From assembly GCF_002775205.1 (NCBI RefSeq), contig NC_036448.1:6197572-6261571 (forward strand): 64,000 nt of DNA, read 5' to 3'. The translations under genes were made by a program, and so were the position numbers. The notes under the pieces were generated by a model. The model was not told the DNA's origin and searched no databases. It was given only the letters and a program-made list of their open reading frames with translations. Positions 49,451-61,385 of this stretch are shown here, one piece after another (position 1 is the first letter of the stretch; every line of letters starts with the position of its first letter). Source of the stretch: Xiphophorus maculatus. Taxonomy: Eukaryota; Chordata; Actinopteri; Cyprinodontiformes; Poeciliidae.

Positions 49451-52300
49451 AACAACTCTTACCTGTTTGGTGGTGTCTCTTAACGGCACATTTGCAGACC
49501 CAAAAATATAAACCTGGATTCATTTTTTCCCAACTCCGTTCACTTTCATTTGGAAAAATTTCAACCGTCACACGACAGTATGGCTGCTTAAGGCTCCAAC
49601 ACCACAAGGGGGCCCCCAAGAGCATCATTTGATTTTATTTTCCAGTGATTGCACGTTTTGCAAATCTGTCCCAAATTTTAAAAAACAAAAGATATAAAAC
49701 GTGTTTGCTGTAAAGTCAGTGCATCAGGAGATGTTACTTTCAAATAGTTAAGTTAATATGTTAGCATTTCAAAATGTTAATTAATTGGAGCATTTTTGCT
49801 TGTTTGCTACTCCTGTAGGGTTAAAATCAACAGCCATATTAACACCGGTAGCATTTAAGGCAATCACAAATGACACTAATAATAGTGGATATGTTACACA
49901 CGTGCCGAGGAATTAAGTATTTGATGTTGACATATTGGTGGTGGGGGGGGGGCTGAAATGAAAATCTGCTTGGGCCTCAAAAAAGCTTGGGCCGGCCCTG
50001 GCTCTCATCTCAAAGCATTACATGTCCAAAACGTCCAACTCTGATTCAGTTGGAAGGGATCAACTTAAAGCACAATCATACAGTCAGATTAAAGGGAGTG
50101 TTTTTTAAGTGGTGTAATGAAAGAATGTGGAACGAAGGAGGTTCGATACCAGCATCATGAACTCTGATTGGACAGCCGTAGAATCAGTCGCATAAAAATC
50201 CAGACAAGAGTCACAATAGCGACTCTGCAACTTCACTGCTATGGAACAGATCAAATGGAAAAAACTAAGATTTCTTTTTTGTCTCTTGAATTTTTCATAA
50301 ATTTTAGGGACCTATTTAATCTACTAAGGAGAAATAGAGTATGATTTCTCCTTAATCAAACTTTAAAGCTGCAGTGTGTAAATGATGTTTTTTACTTAAG
50401 TGTCGCTATGTTACGGCTAATCTTGGAGAAAAAAAAAAAATCAAGCTCCTCTACCTCCTTCCTGTTGTCCTACTACCACCAGCAGAAAAACACCAAGTCA
50501 GAAACGACCAATCAGAGCCAGGAGGAGCTCTGATTGGCTGCTTGTTTACTAAAATGTACCCTACCATGAATGCTAAGGCTAGTTAATATTGCCACCGATT
50601 ATGGCGGATAAACGGTGTTTCTCTGGCATTAGCACATTAAGCAGTGAGTAAACGAGCTTGATTAACACAAATCAAAACGGCTTGATTTTTTTCCCTCACA
50701 ATTATGTACATTTTGGCGGTGTAGGTCATTTTAAAATATAAATAAATCACACTTACACTAGGTAAACTAATAAAGCACACAGTTGTCAAATATAACATTT
50801 TGAAAGAGGTGCATGTTTGAATATGGACTGATAACTAGTCGTCTTTTCTGTTTCACCATCTTGTGTGTGTATATATATCCAACCATTACATTGACTTGCA
50901 ACAGTCCTTCCTGAATTAGCGTGTAGCGGCTGTGGACCGTTGATTGCATGGTTTCTGTTGCAAGTCCTCATATTAAGCAGGCGAGTGGAAACAGGAAGTG
51001 ACCTGCTGCAGACGCTGGATCCGGCTGAACATCCGGCTGATCGATCGGAGAGACGGAGCAGGCATCTGCAACCTCTGTGGCTTTTTGGGTCGCTCCTCAT
51101 AATTTTGGCAGAAAACGGTAAAGAATCAATGTTTTTTAAATTGAGAGATAAATTCATGTTTTCCAATAAATTTCCACAATAGAATTACACAAAAAGTAGC
51201 AGTAATATATATATTTTTTGATCCATTTCTTTTTTTTTTGTCAGTTTGGAGACTTTGTTCCCACAATTTTCCTGAAATATCAACATAAAGAAAATGTTTA
51301 CATCATCTTTTTTTCCTAAAGTGTTACATTTTCTCTTTATTCTTAAACCCAAAATAAATAAATGCGTGGTTCTTATAAAATAAATTTCCTATATCATATT
51401 TTTTTAATTATACATTTTCTCCCAAAAATAAATAACACGTGGTTCTAAATGAGCTTTAATCAGGCATCTTTGGGGCAAAAAAAAGGTGCAATTTGGATTT
51501 TAAAGGTAGCAGACCACTAAATAGCGCTTTATGAAGCACTAAGACTACAAAGCGCTTCACAGTACAGTCATTCAAACAGATGTTGGATAGAAAGTCCAGG
51601 TTGACACTATTCGTGAGTAAATGTGACTGCAGAAAGCTACTATAGATTCGACTCAAACTTCTACTTAACGAGTTTATCAGCTTTATTTTTGTCCGCTTTT
51701 ATACAGCTGCTAATGAAGTCAAAACGGTGCTGCTATTGAATGAGAATGTAGAAATAAGAGCAGCTGGACGCAGATATCTGCCGATCATCTTAAATCTTAT
51801 GAATTTTGAACAAATGTACAACTCTATTCATGGCCACTAGGAGGCACTGCACACACTGAGCTCATTAAAGTTGCTACTTTCAGATCTTGAACATTTAATT
51901 AGGAAGATTAATGTAAGGTTAGATAAAATAACTAGTACCACGATGTGGAAGGAAACGAGAAAGTTCAGGATTTGAAGGGAAAAACCAATGAATTTACAGT
52001 CTGGGAAAATACTTAGAAAACAAAATTATAGAACAAAATCAGAATGAATATCTGAACAAATCTGAAGTGAAATTGAAGCAAACTTTAAAATATGCAAAAC
52101 TTTAAAATCCTGTATGGATGTTTGAGACTTTTTAAAATGACTTGTCATTTTCTATGTAAGAATGCACTAAAACTTTTGGTTTGTCAGGTTTTTTTTCCTC
52201 CACCGAGTCAAACTTCTCAAGTTGGAAAAGTTAAACATTGACGGACCATACAAATCAATAAGAGTGAGCATTGAGACGAAGGCACAGTTTGTAAAACTCA
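49451..52300. other. intergenic region between tlk1 and gorasp2
   Basis: About 2.8 kb between the convergent 3' ends. It contains a transposon end near 49975-50001 (terminal TTGGGCCGGCCCTG, resembling a hAT-type terminus) and a probable interspersed repeat at 50365-50740. The remainder (50000-50360 and 50750-52290) is AT-rich with no gene I can support. Confidence 0.5.
50365..50740. repeat. probable interspersed element with hairpin
   Basis: The segment starts AAAGCTGCAGTGTGTAAATG, the kind of terminus I associate with miniature elements in fish genomes. It contains the inverted pair CCAATCAGAGC (50508-50518) and GCTCTGATTGG (50527-50537). Family and boundaries are uncertain. Confidence 0.4.
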
Positions 52301-52306
52301 TTTGGC

Positions 52307-52312
52307 TTTATT
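52307..52312 (-). terminator. gorasp2: gorasp2 polyadenylation signal
   Basis: TTTATT on the plus strand reads AATAAA on the minus strand, in the context CAAGCAATAAAGCC. It would give gorasp2 an approximately 0.8-kb 3' UTR (about 52290-53116). Confidence 0.6.
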
Positions 52313-53116
52313 GCTTGCACCGTGCATTCTGCAGACGTTTTCTCGAACGTTTTTACAGAGACTGTGCTGCAACTGTGACCGACCCAAACAGGGCTCTGGG
52401 ATGGGTAAACCAGCAGCAAGAACCATGACCTTTCAACCCGTTTGCTGACATACTGTGTAATATAGAGTTCTGCCTATATGTGGGGACATACAAAGGGACT
52501 CTAATCATTTAAAAAAAACACAAACAAAAGTGGTGCAAAATGATGCAGATTCATTCTGGAAAACTTCAGAATTAGTAATTCAATCAGTCTAATGTTGCGG
52601 TGTGGGGGTTTGTCAGCTGCTAATAAAAAGGCTGAACAATGGAGCTGGACAACAGGGCAAAATAAACATGTTTATAGTTGTGTAGATGTTTTTTTTTTAA
52701 TACAGCAGTGGAGGAGATAGTCGTCCCACTTCATAGTCAAAAGAAATTTTGCTCATCATCCAGCCCCATTTACATGTAATGGTTATATTAAAAAAAAGGA
52801 GGGTTGGCAAAGGTAAACCAGTTAGGAAAAAGTGAAAAAAACCCATTTACTGCAGAAGTGTGAAGAAATCTTCTCTGTACAGTAGCTTTGACAAGCTGCG
52901 GCGCTACCAGTTCTGCTGAATGACAATCCGGCAACACAGACACGTCGGACTGATCTAGAACTACCATCCGTCTCCTTGCCTCAGCTCTAACTGGGGCGTC
53001 GGCCATTGTTGCGTCTCGCTGCCTGCTCTCTCCTGGCCAAATAAATAGAAAAACCACAGAAAGACAGATGGGAGAAAGAGAGAAGAACCGGCTGCGTTAA
53101 AAGCTTCGCGGCGACA

Positions 53117-56100
53117 TTACGACGGTGGTAGTGTTGTATCCGTGGGGGCCGAGGGTTCTGTGGCGTCTGCCTCTGTGGTGGCGATGGCGGCCGGGACGGT
53201 CGCCGTGACCGTGACGGAGGCGGCGACGCTAGAGGCGGGCACGAAGGGCAGAGAGGGGTTGGGGAGCAGGGGAGGGAACTGACCCAGACCTGGTAGGGAC
53301 AGGGGGGGCAGCTGAGCCAGAGGGGGCACTGTCAAAGATATTTTTTAAAATAACTTTAATTAGTTCAGATTTGTTTAGAATTAAAATGATTTAATATTTC
53401 AAAAAGAAAAACAAGAGATAGAGAACAGAGAGCCTGGTTTTTCTGTGAACTCACCTGTTGTTCCTGCTGCTGTGGGTATGGAGCTGGAGGTTGCCAGGGA
53501 GACGGCGCTGAGGTCCGGGAGCGGCAGGTTCAGGTTGGGGAGGTTGGGGAGTGGAGGCAGCCCTCCTGGGAGAGGCATGAGACCTGAGGACGGACACATC
53601 ACACGCCTTCCATTTCTCACACTGGCTGGGTTTCCAGTACAAATCTGCATAAATCTTTGTCAATATTCTGCTAATATCACAAAAAGATAATTTCGCAATT
53701 GTGGTGTTTCATCTAAGTAAATTACAATCACAAGTGAGAAAGCTTGTTCATGCGACAAGTCATTAAATATCCTGGCAGCGACAAACAGAGAAGACTACTT
53801 CCTGTCGTCGTCTTCATGGTTTTTGCCAGTAGTAACATCCGGCTGTCGATCACATGACTTGTGTGATGCGCAAAAAAAAAAGAAAAAGAAAAAGTTTTCC
53901 CATTACAGTTTTGAGAAATACATCTATTTGGTTATGGCTGAAAACCCAACTCATCCTAAGTGCAGAAACTTTGAGAACCGGGAGTTTTTTCTAAATTAGC
54001 GTTTCAGATAAGCAAATTCACTTTCAATCACCTACCTGGTAGCGTTGTGGCTGGGTTAAAACCGGCGGCGGCAGGATTCAGTGGAGGGAGGGGAGCGAAG
54101 GAGGAGCTGGAGGCGGAGGGGAAGAGAGGGACCGTGGGCAAGCCTGGAGGAGGAGAGAAACACGGAGCGTCAGGAACCAAAATGCAGAGTGGACCAAATA
54201 TCCAGCTGGCCAAGTGAAAACAAAGGCGATACCCGTCTGCAGCTCACTAGGCATGGTGGGCGGAGCGGAGCTGATGGACAGGCCGGACAGAGCATCTTCA
54301 AGGCCGGATGAGACGACAGGCGTGGAGGAAGGAGGAGTTACAGCCGAAAGCTGGACCTAAAAGGAGGAAAGTCAGATTTATTTGTTTAGCACATTTGTAA
54401 GATGGGTTATTAGGGCCACTGGAGATAGAAAAAAAAAAAAAAAGAGAGCGAAGAATAAATTTCCATCAGAAATTTTGAGATCTCAGAAACTTTCTAGAAA
54501 AAGTCGGAAGCATTGTTATGAAAAAAAAAAAAAGTCCAATTCGATTAAAAGTTGAACATTTCTGACTGTCAAAAGTCGAAAATTTGTAGCTTTTCAAATT
54601 CAGAAATGTTCTTGTTTTTCTAGAACATTCCTGAAATTAATCTCAAAATTCTGAGTTTTTTTGGAAGAAATGTACTCCCCAGGCCCCAAACGTACATTTG
54701 AGAAACAAGCAATAAACATTTCGTTTTGTCAAATGCCGTCATTGAAATCATAACGCAAATATACAACAAACATATTCATCAATGTTCCAGTTGTCATGAA
54801 TCGAAGGCAACAGGTAAGTTTTTAGCCTCGACTTAAAGGAAGTCGGTATTTTGGCATCTTTGCAGTTTTACAGGCGGCAACTATTCTGAGTTGCCGCCTG
54901 TAAGAACTGAACCGTATGAGAACCGTCCTCACCTCTGTGAATCCGTCTTTCAGGGGACTGACTGGCTCTGAAGAAGAGTTTGCAGGGAAGCTGATCTTCT
55001 TCCCTTCCTCAAAGGGACGGGTGGGAATCCTGTGGAGGTATCCGTAGCCGATCCCGCATCCAAGGCTAGAGAGATCGGGGGAAAGCAAAGTCAAGGTAGA
55101 CTGAGATCTTAACAGGAAGTGGAACGTTGAGGTGGCTGCGTGTGTGTGTGTGTGTGTGTTGTACCTGCCCTCGCCTCCCCAGGAACCGTTGGGCGTTATG
55201 ACCACCTCCCTGCAGTTGTCTGTGTCTGTGTTGTAGACGTAGAGCTTCAGGCCCTTTCCCTCGTGGCTCTCTATCAGAGAGAACAGGTCCTCTGACTAAA
55301 GACGGCCACGGAAACAACGATATCAGATGAAGCGTAAAAATAGAAGCGAAGGTTCGACTAATGGCTACGAGAAGAACCGACAGCCAACCTCATTCATAAC
55401 CGTGTCGGCTCCGATGATGTAGTCGGTGTGTGGCCGCAGGCCGGCGAGGGCCGCTGGGGAGTTGGGCTCCACTTCCTGTTTCAGACAGTAAAACCACTTG
55501 TTGGATCACATCGGCTCGGACGATGATACTTCCCCGGGTGTTTCCGCGGCTACCTACCAAGACGTGCCACACGTTCTCGTTGGCCCCTTCGAAGCTGCAG
55601 AAGCGGATGGACACCCCGAGCAAACCCTGGCCTCCCCACAGGTTGCTGGGAGTCACCGTGGTCTCCCGCAGCTCCAGGGTCTTTGACGAGTACACCAGCA
55701 TCTTTACTGGTTTCTCCACGTTGGCCTTGAGCAAGTCCTTCAAAGTATCGTTGTCTTTGTTCTGGAGGAAAATGAGACGGAGGTGAAGGAAGATGGCCAA
55801 ATGACTCGGCGAAACCCGTGAATGACACTCTCACGGGGAGAACGTCCCAAGTTTTAGAGACCAAAAAAAAAGGGGTAAACTAGACAAACATTTATTGTAA
55901 CCTTGGCTATAAAACTATAAGTGTGTTATTGGTGTGAACATAACTTGACTAAAAGAACTTAACGACCGACAGTAACATTCAAAACGACTCGAGGAGACGG
56001 TCAAGCAGGCTGAAAGCTCCTTCTCGCCCATTTCACCCTATTACTTTTTCCCACCTGTGGCACCAACCTCGCCAGAACCGCCTGCCAGACTGCTGCAGGT

Positions 56101-57821
56101 GACGGTTCTCGCGACGCTGGCGACTCGATTGAGTTTTGGAGAGGCAGCCGCCTCGAGCCACAAATGAAAATTGTCTGCGCGCGAGTCGGACCTTTGCGTG
56201 ACAGAAAACTACATATGACAATTAATGGTCCTGCCACGGCAAAATGTAAGATTTGTGATTAAGATATTTAAGGTCAACTGACAGTTTCTCCCCCATAAAT
56301 TTAAGACATTTTAAGGCTGTGTGGAATATCTTAGTCCTGGTTCTCTTCACAAACTGCCTTCACGTGTTTTATTACAACTGAATGTAACTGAGACCCACGC
56401 AGTCTAATTACATGCACCTTGTTTGTATACGTTTTTATTGCGTCTTGTAAGCAATAAAAGTGTACGACACATGGAAATAAAGACTACAGCTACACCTCAG
56501 CTGGAGCAGCAGAACACAAACATATTTAAAGGAGGAATTTGGTTGTAAGTACGCACATTGTACACGAAAAAGAGGGAAAGACACAAACGCACATCCTCAA
56601 AAATAATCGGATCAGTTGCCTTTTGTGCCACAAGCACGATTGTTTTTGAACGGCAGTTTTCTTTAAATGTACAACAGCAAACCAGCCGGGGAAAGAAATG
56701 ACTATAATATACTGAGCTACAAGTGAAACACCGAAATAAATACAAATTAATAAATAGCACAGAGACGTCTCCCAATTGAGTTTTGAGTTCATCGTGGCTG
56801 AGAATTTGCTCTGCAGGAGGCGATGAGTTACGCTTCTCACCAATCTGTTGTTGTTGATGGAGACGATGAAGTCAAAGAAAGGCTCCAGTCCTGCCCGATG
56901 CCCTGGCGAGTTCTCCTGAACCTGTGCCGAACATGAGAGACAGACTTAGCGTCTGGACCAGGGGAGCCCAAACCGGGTTCCTCAGAGGGCAGGCATCCTG
57001 CACGTTTTAGTTCTCTCCCTGGTTTAACGCACCTGGATCCAATGATGGCTCGTTAGAAGGGTTTTAGAAGAACATTGACCTGCTGAAAAGGTTGTTACCA
57101 CCAGCAGGGAGAGAACTGAAACCCTTGAGGACACGACTTTGGGCACCCCTGGTCTGGACACACACACTTTTTAAAATATATATATGGAACAAATCCTTTA
57201 GATTTGTCAGATCAAAATTCACGAAAAACAAGTCTGTCAAGTGGGACTTTTGTTTAGAGGCCAAGCTCTTAAATCTTTGTTGTGAATGCTTATGCAGTAT
57301 GAGACAAGTTATTGAATTTCCTTCTGGTTGGGCGAATCCAACTCGAGAGAGTCCATAACTCGGTTTTAATGAGCTAAATTGAGGCGCGCGGCTTTAACTG
57401 TCAAGTTGGGTTTCACCGCTAAAACTGCAACGTCCGATGATGGATGCAGACTCGAACGCAGCTGTCATTCCTCTCCGGAGCTTTAGCTGCCTCCTGCCCT
57501 GCTGATGCCCAGCTTCCGGCTGGAATACCTACTAAAGATTTACCCGGAGACATCCAACATGAGCGCTCCAGACGACAGCAGACACGTATGACTCTAAAAC
57601 ACGCGGCAGTTCCTTAAAATGATGTTGTGGGTTTTCCACACGGAGGCCGCAGAGACGGACCCCGGCCTCTCATCAATTCTCCAAGCCAGGAACTCTCTCC
57701 CTTCTACCCCTTCTATGCTAAGCTAACAGCTAGCAGGCTACGGGTGATTCAAACTCACCCGGAGGACGTGGTAGCCCTCTGAGCCTCCGCCTGGTATCTC
57801 CACGCTCTGAGACGCTCCCAT
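53117..57821 (-). CDS. gorasp2: Golgi reassembly-stacking protein 2 (GRASP55), 10 exons
   Basis: Peripheral Golgi membrane protein that links medial/trans cisternae by trans-oligomerisation of its PDZ-like domains. Exons in coding order: 57821-57759, 56921-56841, 55761-55558, 55475-55389, 55295-55165, 55065-54933, 54356-54233, 54143-54036, 53583-53455, 53328-53117. They total 1272 nt, 423 aa (human 452). The start [13 protein letters not shown] carries Gly2 for N-myristoylation. Two PDZ-like halves fill residues 1 to about 210, with [37 protein letters not shown] and [20 protein letters not shown] as family hallmarks. The remainder is a Pro/Ser/Leu-rich regulatory tail ([17 protein letters not shown]) ending TLPPS. 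The wording matches GORASP2 better than GORASP1. All junctions are GT-AG and in frame. Confidence 0.95.
54440..54680. repeat. AT-rich low-complexity repeat, copy 2
   Basis: Words AGAAATTTTGAGATCTCAG, TTTCTAGAAAAAGTC and AATTAATCTCAAAATTCTGA, then AGAAATGTACTCCCC at the end, as in 26050-26578. Lies in gorasp2 intron 6. Confidence 0.6.
54715..54880 (-). mobile_element. LINE 3' tail fragment
   Basis: On the minus strand it parallels 47755-47900 and matches 4475-4610 closely (AATGTTCCAGTT, TAGCCTCGACTTAAAGGA against GGCCTTGATTTAAAGAAA). Gorasp2 intron 6. Confidence 0.6.
55138..55160. repeat. gorasp2: (CA)n microsatellite beside a gorasp2 splice donor
   Basis: On the minus strand a CA run begins a few nt after the exon 5 donor GTACAA (intron starts at 55164 reading leftwards). 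Confidence 0.9.
56959..57151. mobile_element. hAT-type miniature element with intact 8-bp target duplication
   Basis: 193 bp with termini CAGGGGAGCCCAAA and TTTGGGCACCCCTG. Flanked by perfect 8-bp direct repeats GTCTGGAC at 56951-56958 and 57152-57159. The interior has complementary halves (AGTTCTCTCCCTGG against AGGGAGAGAACT). No coding capacity. Lies in gorasp2 intron 1, 38 nt beyond the exon 2 acceptor. Confidence 0.9.
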
Positions 57822-57960
57822 GCTTTGCGTTTTTAGGGGCTTTCCGGGGATCTTGTAACGGACAGTTCCCGGCGGAGGTGAGAAACCTGAACACTTCCAC
57901 ACACCGGGTACACGTCGCCAAATCACCAGCCTTGTAATGCGCAGGCGCCGTTACGTGGCA
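57822..57960 (-). promoter_or_regulatory. gorasp2: gorasp2 5' UTR / promoter-proximal region
   Basis: Relatively CpG-rich sequence directly upstream of the gorasp2 ATG (minus strand), containing a GCGCAGGCGCCGTTACG segment at 57939-57955. It is consistent with a TATA-less promoter. The transcription start is not determinable. Confidence 0.45.
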
Positions 57961-59200
57961 GGAAATAACGCCCTTTTCTGAACATGTCAGACATGCAGAG
58001 TGCGAAAAGTGTGAAATAAAATAAATACGCATTTAAACACTTCGCAGTTAAAATAAAGTCGGAAATCAAATTTAAAAACCTGAGTACTGAAAAGTGCTAC
58101 GTAAGTCTGAGGTCATTTTATTTAATAAATTAATTTTATAATGTCAATTTTCAAACAGGCAACTGCGACTTTTGTAAATTACAGACAATATAATACATAA
58201 AATGTTCTATTTTTTTTTAAAGTGCATTTATTTTATAGCTCCTCAATGAACGTAAACTAAACAATTCTGTCTGTTTTAATTTATTTACAAAAAAAACATT
58301 AGATGTATTTTTGCTGTCAAGCTAATTCTAAAGCTTGCTTTAGGTAAGCAGTGTCGAACCTTGGGCCAAAATGGTCACCTCGAAAGTGCTCATATGTCAC
58401 AAAATATACTCATAAAAACAACTGTGATTTTTTTTGTTTGTTTTTTAAGTGTTCAACGATAAACTAAGCAAGTAATATTTTAATTTAAGAAATAAGGCAG
58501 GCTGGATTTGTTGGAAAAGGAGGTGTAAATTCTTCTAGATCCAGAACACAGCCGTACCAATTATGGACTTTTAAATTAACTGTTGACATCTCTTTCACTG
58601 TGAGAACAATCAGGTGTGTATGACTGTCACAAATGTTGGTTCAGACATAATTCCTCTCACACCAATGATGCTATTAGAATTGTTTTGATACCTCTCTGGT
58701 GGATGAAGTGTGAATTACACTTGGCTCAGTAAAACAGACGTGTACAATGGGCAGACTGCAATGATTTATTTACTGAATTTTGCTGATAAATTCATCAAAT
58801 AATCTTTATCCGAAGCTAGGTTGTGCAATGGAAAAGTACATTTAGGCTTACCAGCATCGTCTGCACATGATATATTAAAATAGACAACATGTGAGCAAAG
58901 CGCTGTGCTTGCGTTTTGATTATGCAAAATGCAGTAAATGTAATATAATGTACTTTTTTATTTAAACATTGGATAAAAGCTTTTGAGACAGAGTTGTAAA
59001 AGCGTGTTTTGTATCCGAGGCGCTGCAAGACAAACATAAAAAAAACGTTAGTTTAAAAATATATGTTGAGATTTAATTTCTTACACTGATTTCACATTGC
59101 AGAATAGGCGCTAGGAGAGTCATGGGACTGCGCAGCAACAGATGGTTAGCTGTATTTGAAAACACTGTCACGATGACAAAGGAACAGTTGGTCAAAAACA
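57961..59200. other. intergenic DNA upstream of gorasp2
   Basis: AT-rich, with poly-A/T runs. I see no exon, RNA gene or classifiable repeat here. Confidence 0.45.
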
Positions 59201-59209
59201 ACTTCTGAC

Positions 59210-59769
59210 GAGGCCTGTCACGATAACAAATTTAGCTGAGCGATTAGTTGTCTCAAAGATTATTGCGATAAACGATAATATTGTTTGAAGTCCATTTTAA
59301 ACTGATAATAATGCAAGCACATCCTGCCAAAAATACGTGCACTTTATTTCCAAAAGAACAGTTAACGCTGGAACTGGTAAACGACACAAACAAAAAATAA
59401 AATGGACTCTCAGTATCCGCTAACAGAAAAATGCTCTAGAATAAAAACTAAACACAACATAAAACCAAAGTGGAAATAAAAACTACATTCAACCAAAAGA
59501 GTACAGATTATGAAGTCTGTATACTATATTGCCCTTCAGTAATCAATAGATTTAGATAGAGAAGACGGGATTATCCGACTACCTGATGCAATAGTTCACT
59601 CCTCCCTTACACTGAGGAAATGAGGAAGTGAGGAGTCAGTGAGCCTCTTTTCATCCAGTGTCATCAATAGAAAGAGAAAAAGGCAGGAAGAAACGATAAA
59701 TTAAAATGAGGTCCATCATTTTCATTTATCATGCGACTAATTGATTTATTGTTTATGGCGACAGGCCTA
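59210..59769. mobile_element. hAT-like element, non-autonomous
   Basis: Terminal inverted repeats AGGCCTGTCACGATAA (left) and TTATGGCGACAGGCCT (right). Flanks CTTCTGAC and CTTTAGAC agree at 6 of 8 positions, a decayed target duplication. The interior is AT-rich with no transposase. Confidence 0.75.
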
Positions 59770-61102
59770 CTTTAGACTCAACTTCAATCTTGTTTGAGAA
59801 ATAGCAGCATCAATAAAATATTCAACAATACTGAGACGACGACTTCTAGATGGCGCCGTTGGGCTTTTAATGTCATCTTTGAGAGCAGCTGCACCGTATA
59901 TGTGTGTGCAGGTTTAAATCCTTTGGGTTGCTGTTCAACAAAAGAACGGCTGCTAATCTGTAAGCACATGAACAAAATCTTTTAAATATTACTCCTTAGA
60001 AACCAGCATCACATATCCCCTCTTAAGATTAACATTATTGTCTGAAAATATTGTTAGACAACGTTTTATTACAAAGTAACACTAAGAAAAACATAACACC
60101 TACTAAACAACGAAATTAACGACAAACCAAAATTGCACAAATGAAACTAATGAGGCTGAGTAAGAAAACCAAAACCCTGGTACAAGAACAAGACAGGACT
60201 AATCCAAAGTGAAAAACTAATCATGGGAACTAAAGAATAAACTGTGAAACTAGACATGGACTGGCCTGGCAAAACCTGATGAGCAATGGACTTTTTAAAG
60301 CAAGGAGTTTCAAAGACCATTTTTTCCCTTGTAGGTCTGTTTTTATAAGTTATTCTGGTGTGAACCTTCCTGAATTGTTCCTGTTGTGTTTAGTTCATTC
60401 TGGTTTAAGCCTTTAAAAGACTTAAAACTAAAAAGTCTTTTCGTATCCAACATGCATGTGACACATAGTCACTACGCTGCACTTTTTACTGTTATTTCGG
60501 TGATTTTATTGTGAAGGATCGTTACTCTTACTTGAGTGAAATTTCTGGATTCTCAAAAACAAGCAGGTTTTAACCAAATATTCACCAGACACAGACACAC
60601 ACCTGCACTTTCTGTTGGAATTTCATGAGTTTTATATTGAAGGTTTGGAAAATATGTAATTTTTTTTGTTACTTATATGAATTATTGTCATTTTGGTCCT
60701 TAAAATGCCAACCTTTCCACTTCATTTTATATTTTTGGTCCATCTGATGATGTAAATTTTAAATATTAAATGATTGATAATTTGATCAGTTACTCAGTAC
60801 TTGAAGTACAAACCTTCCCGGGTTTATATACATTCTCATTAGTTTCATTTGTACAACTTAGGTTTGCTGTTCATTTCCGTGTTTAGTAGGAGTTATGTTT
60901 TTCTTAGTGTTACTTTTCTTCTGTGTTTGTATTTATTATAAAATATTATAAAACTTTTTGGGGGGGTTTTCTAATGGACTTTGTAATATCAGGAAAATGT
61001 TTTTTCCTTCTCAGTCTGTGAAATTATAGCTTGACTATGGAATTAGTGTTTAATGTCCAAACTTTAAACATTTCCATCTACTACACAAATACGGTCTTCA
61101 CT

Positions 61103-61139
61103 CAATATATACAGTATATATACAGTGTATATATAGACA

Positions 61140-61208
<69 letters not shown>
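61103..61208. repeat. (TA)n microsatellite
   Basis: Imperfect TATACAG units lead into over 30 uninterrupted TA units. Confidence 0.95.
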
Positions 61209-61210
<2 letters not shown>

Positions 61211-61309
61211 TGTTTGACACAGATGAAGAGGAAGATGATGATTATTATTATTTATGTTATTATTGCTGTTGTTATTGATGAGGACATTATAGCATTATTA
61301 GTAACGATG

Positions 61310-61385
61310 TCATTATCAATCAATCAATTTTATTTATAAATCACCCTTCATACTAAAAGCAGCTCAAAGTGAAGTCTTTAGTAGC
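61310..61385 (-). mobile_element. LINE 3' end fragment
   Basis: Begins with TCAATCAATCAATTTTATTT, the reverse complement of the (TTGA)n LINE tail, followed by CAGCTCAAAGTGAAG as in 4363-4410. Confidence 0.55.

Noticed and set aside
53117..57821. Assignment as GORASP1 (GRASP65)
   Set aside because: PDZ-region wording and the long Pro/Leu tail ([11 protein letters not shown]) follow GORASP2; linkage to tlk1 agrees.
61031..61339. 102-codon frame rich in Tyr-Ile
   Set aside because: Product of translating the TA microsatellite.
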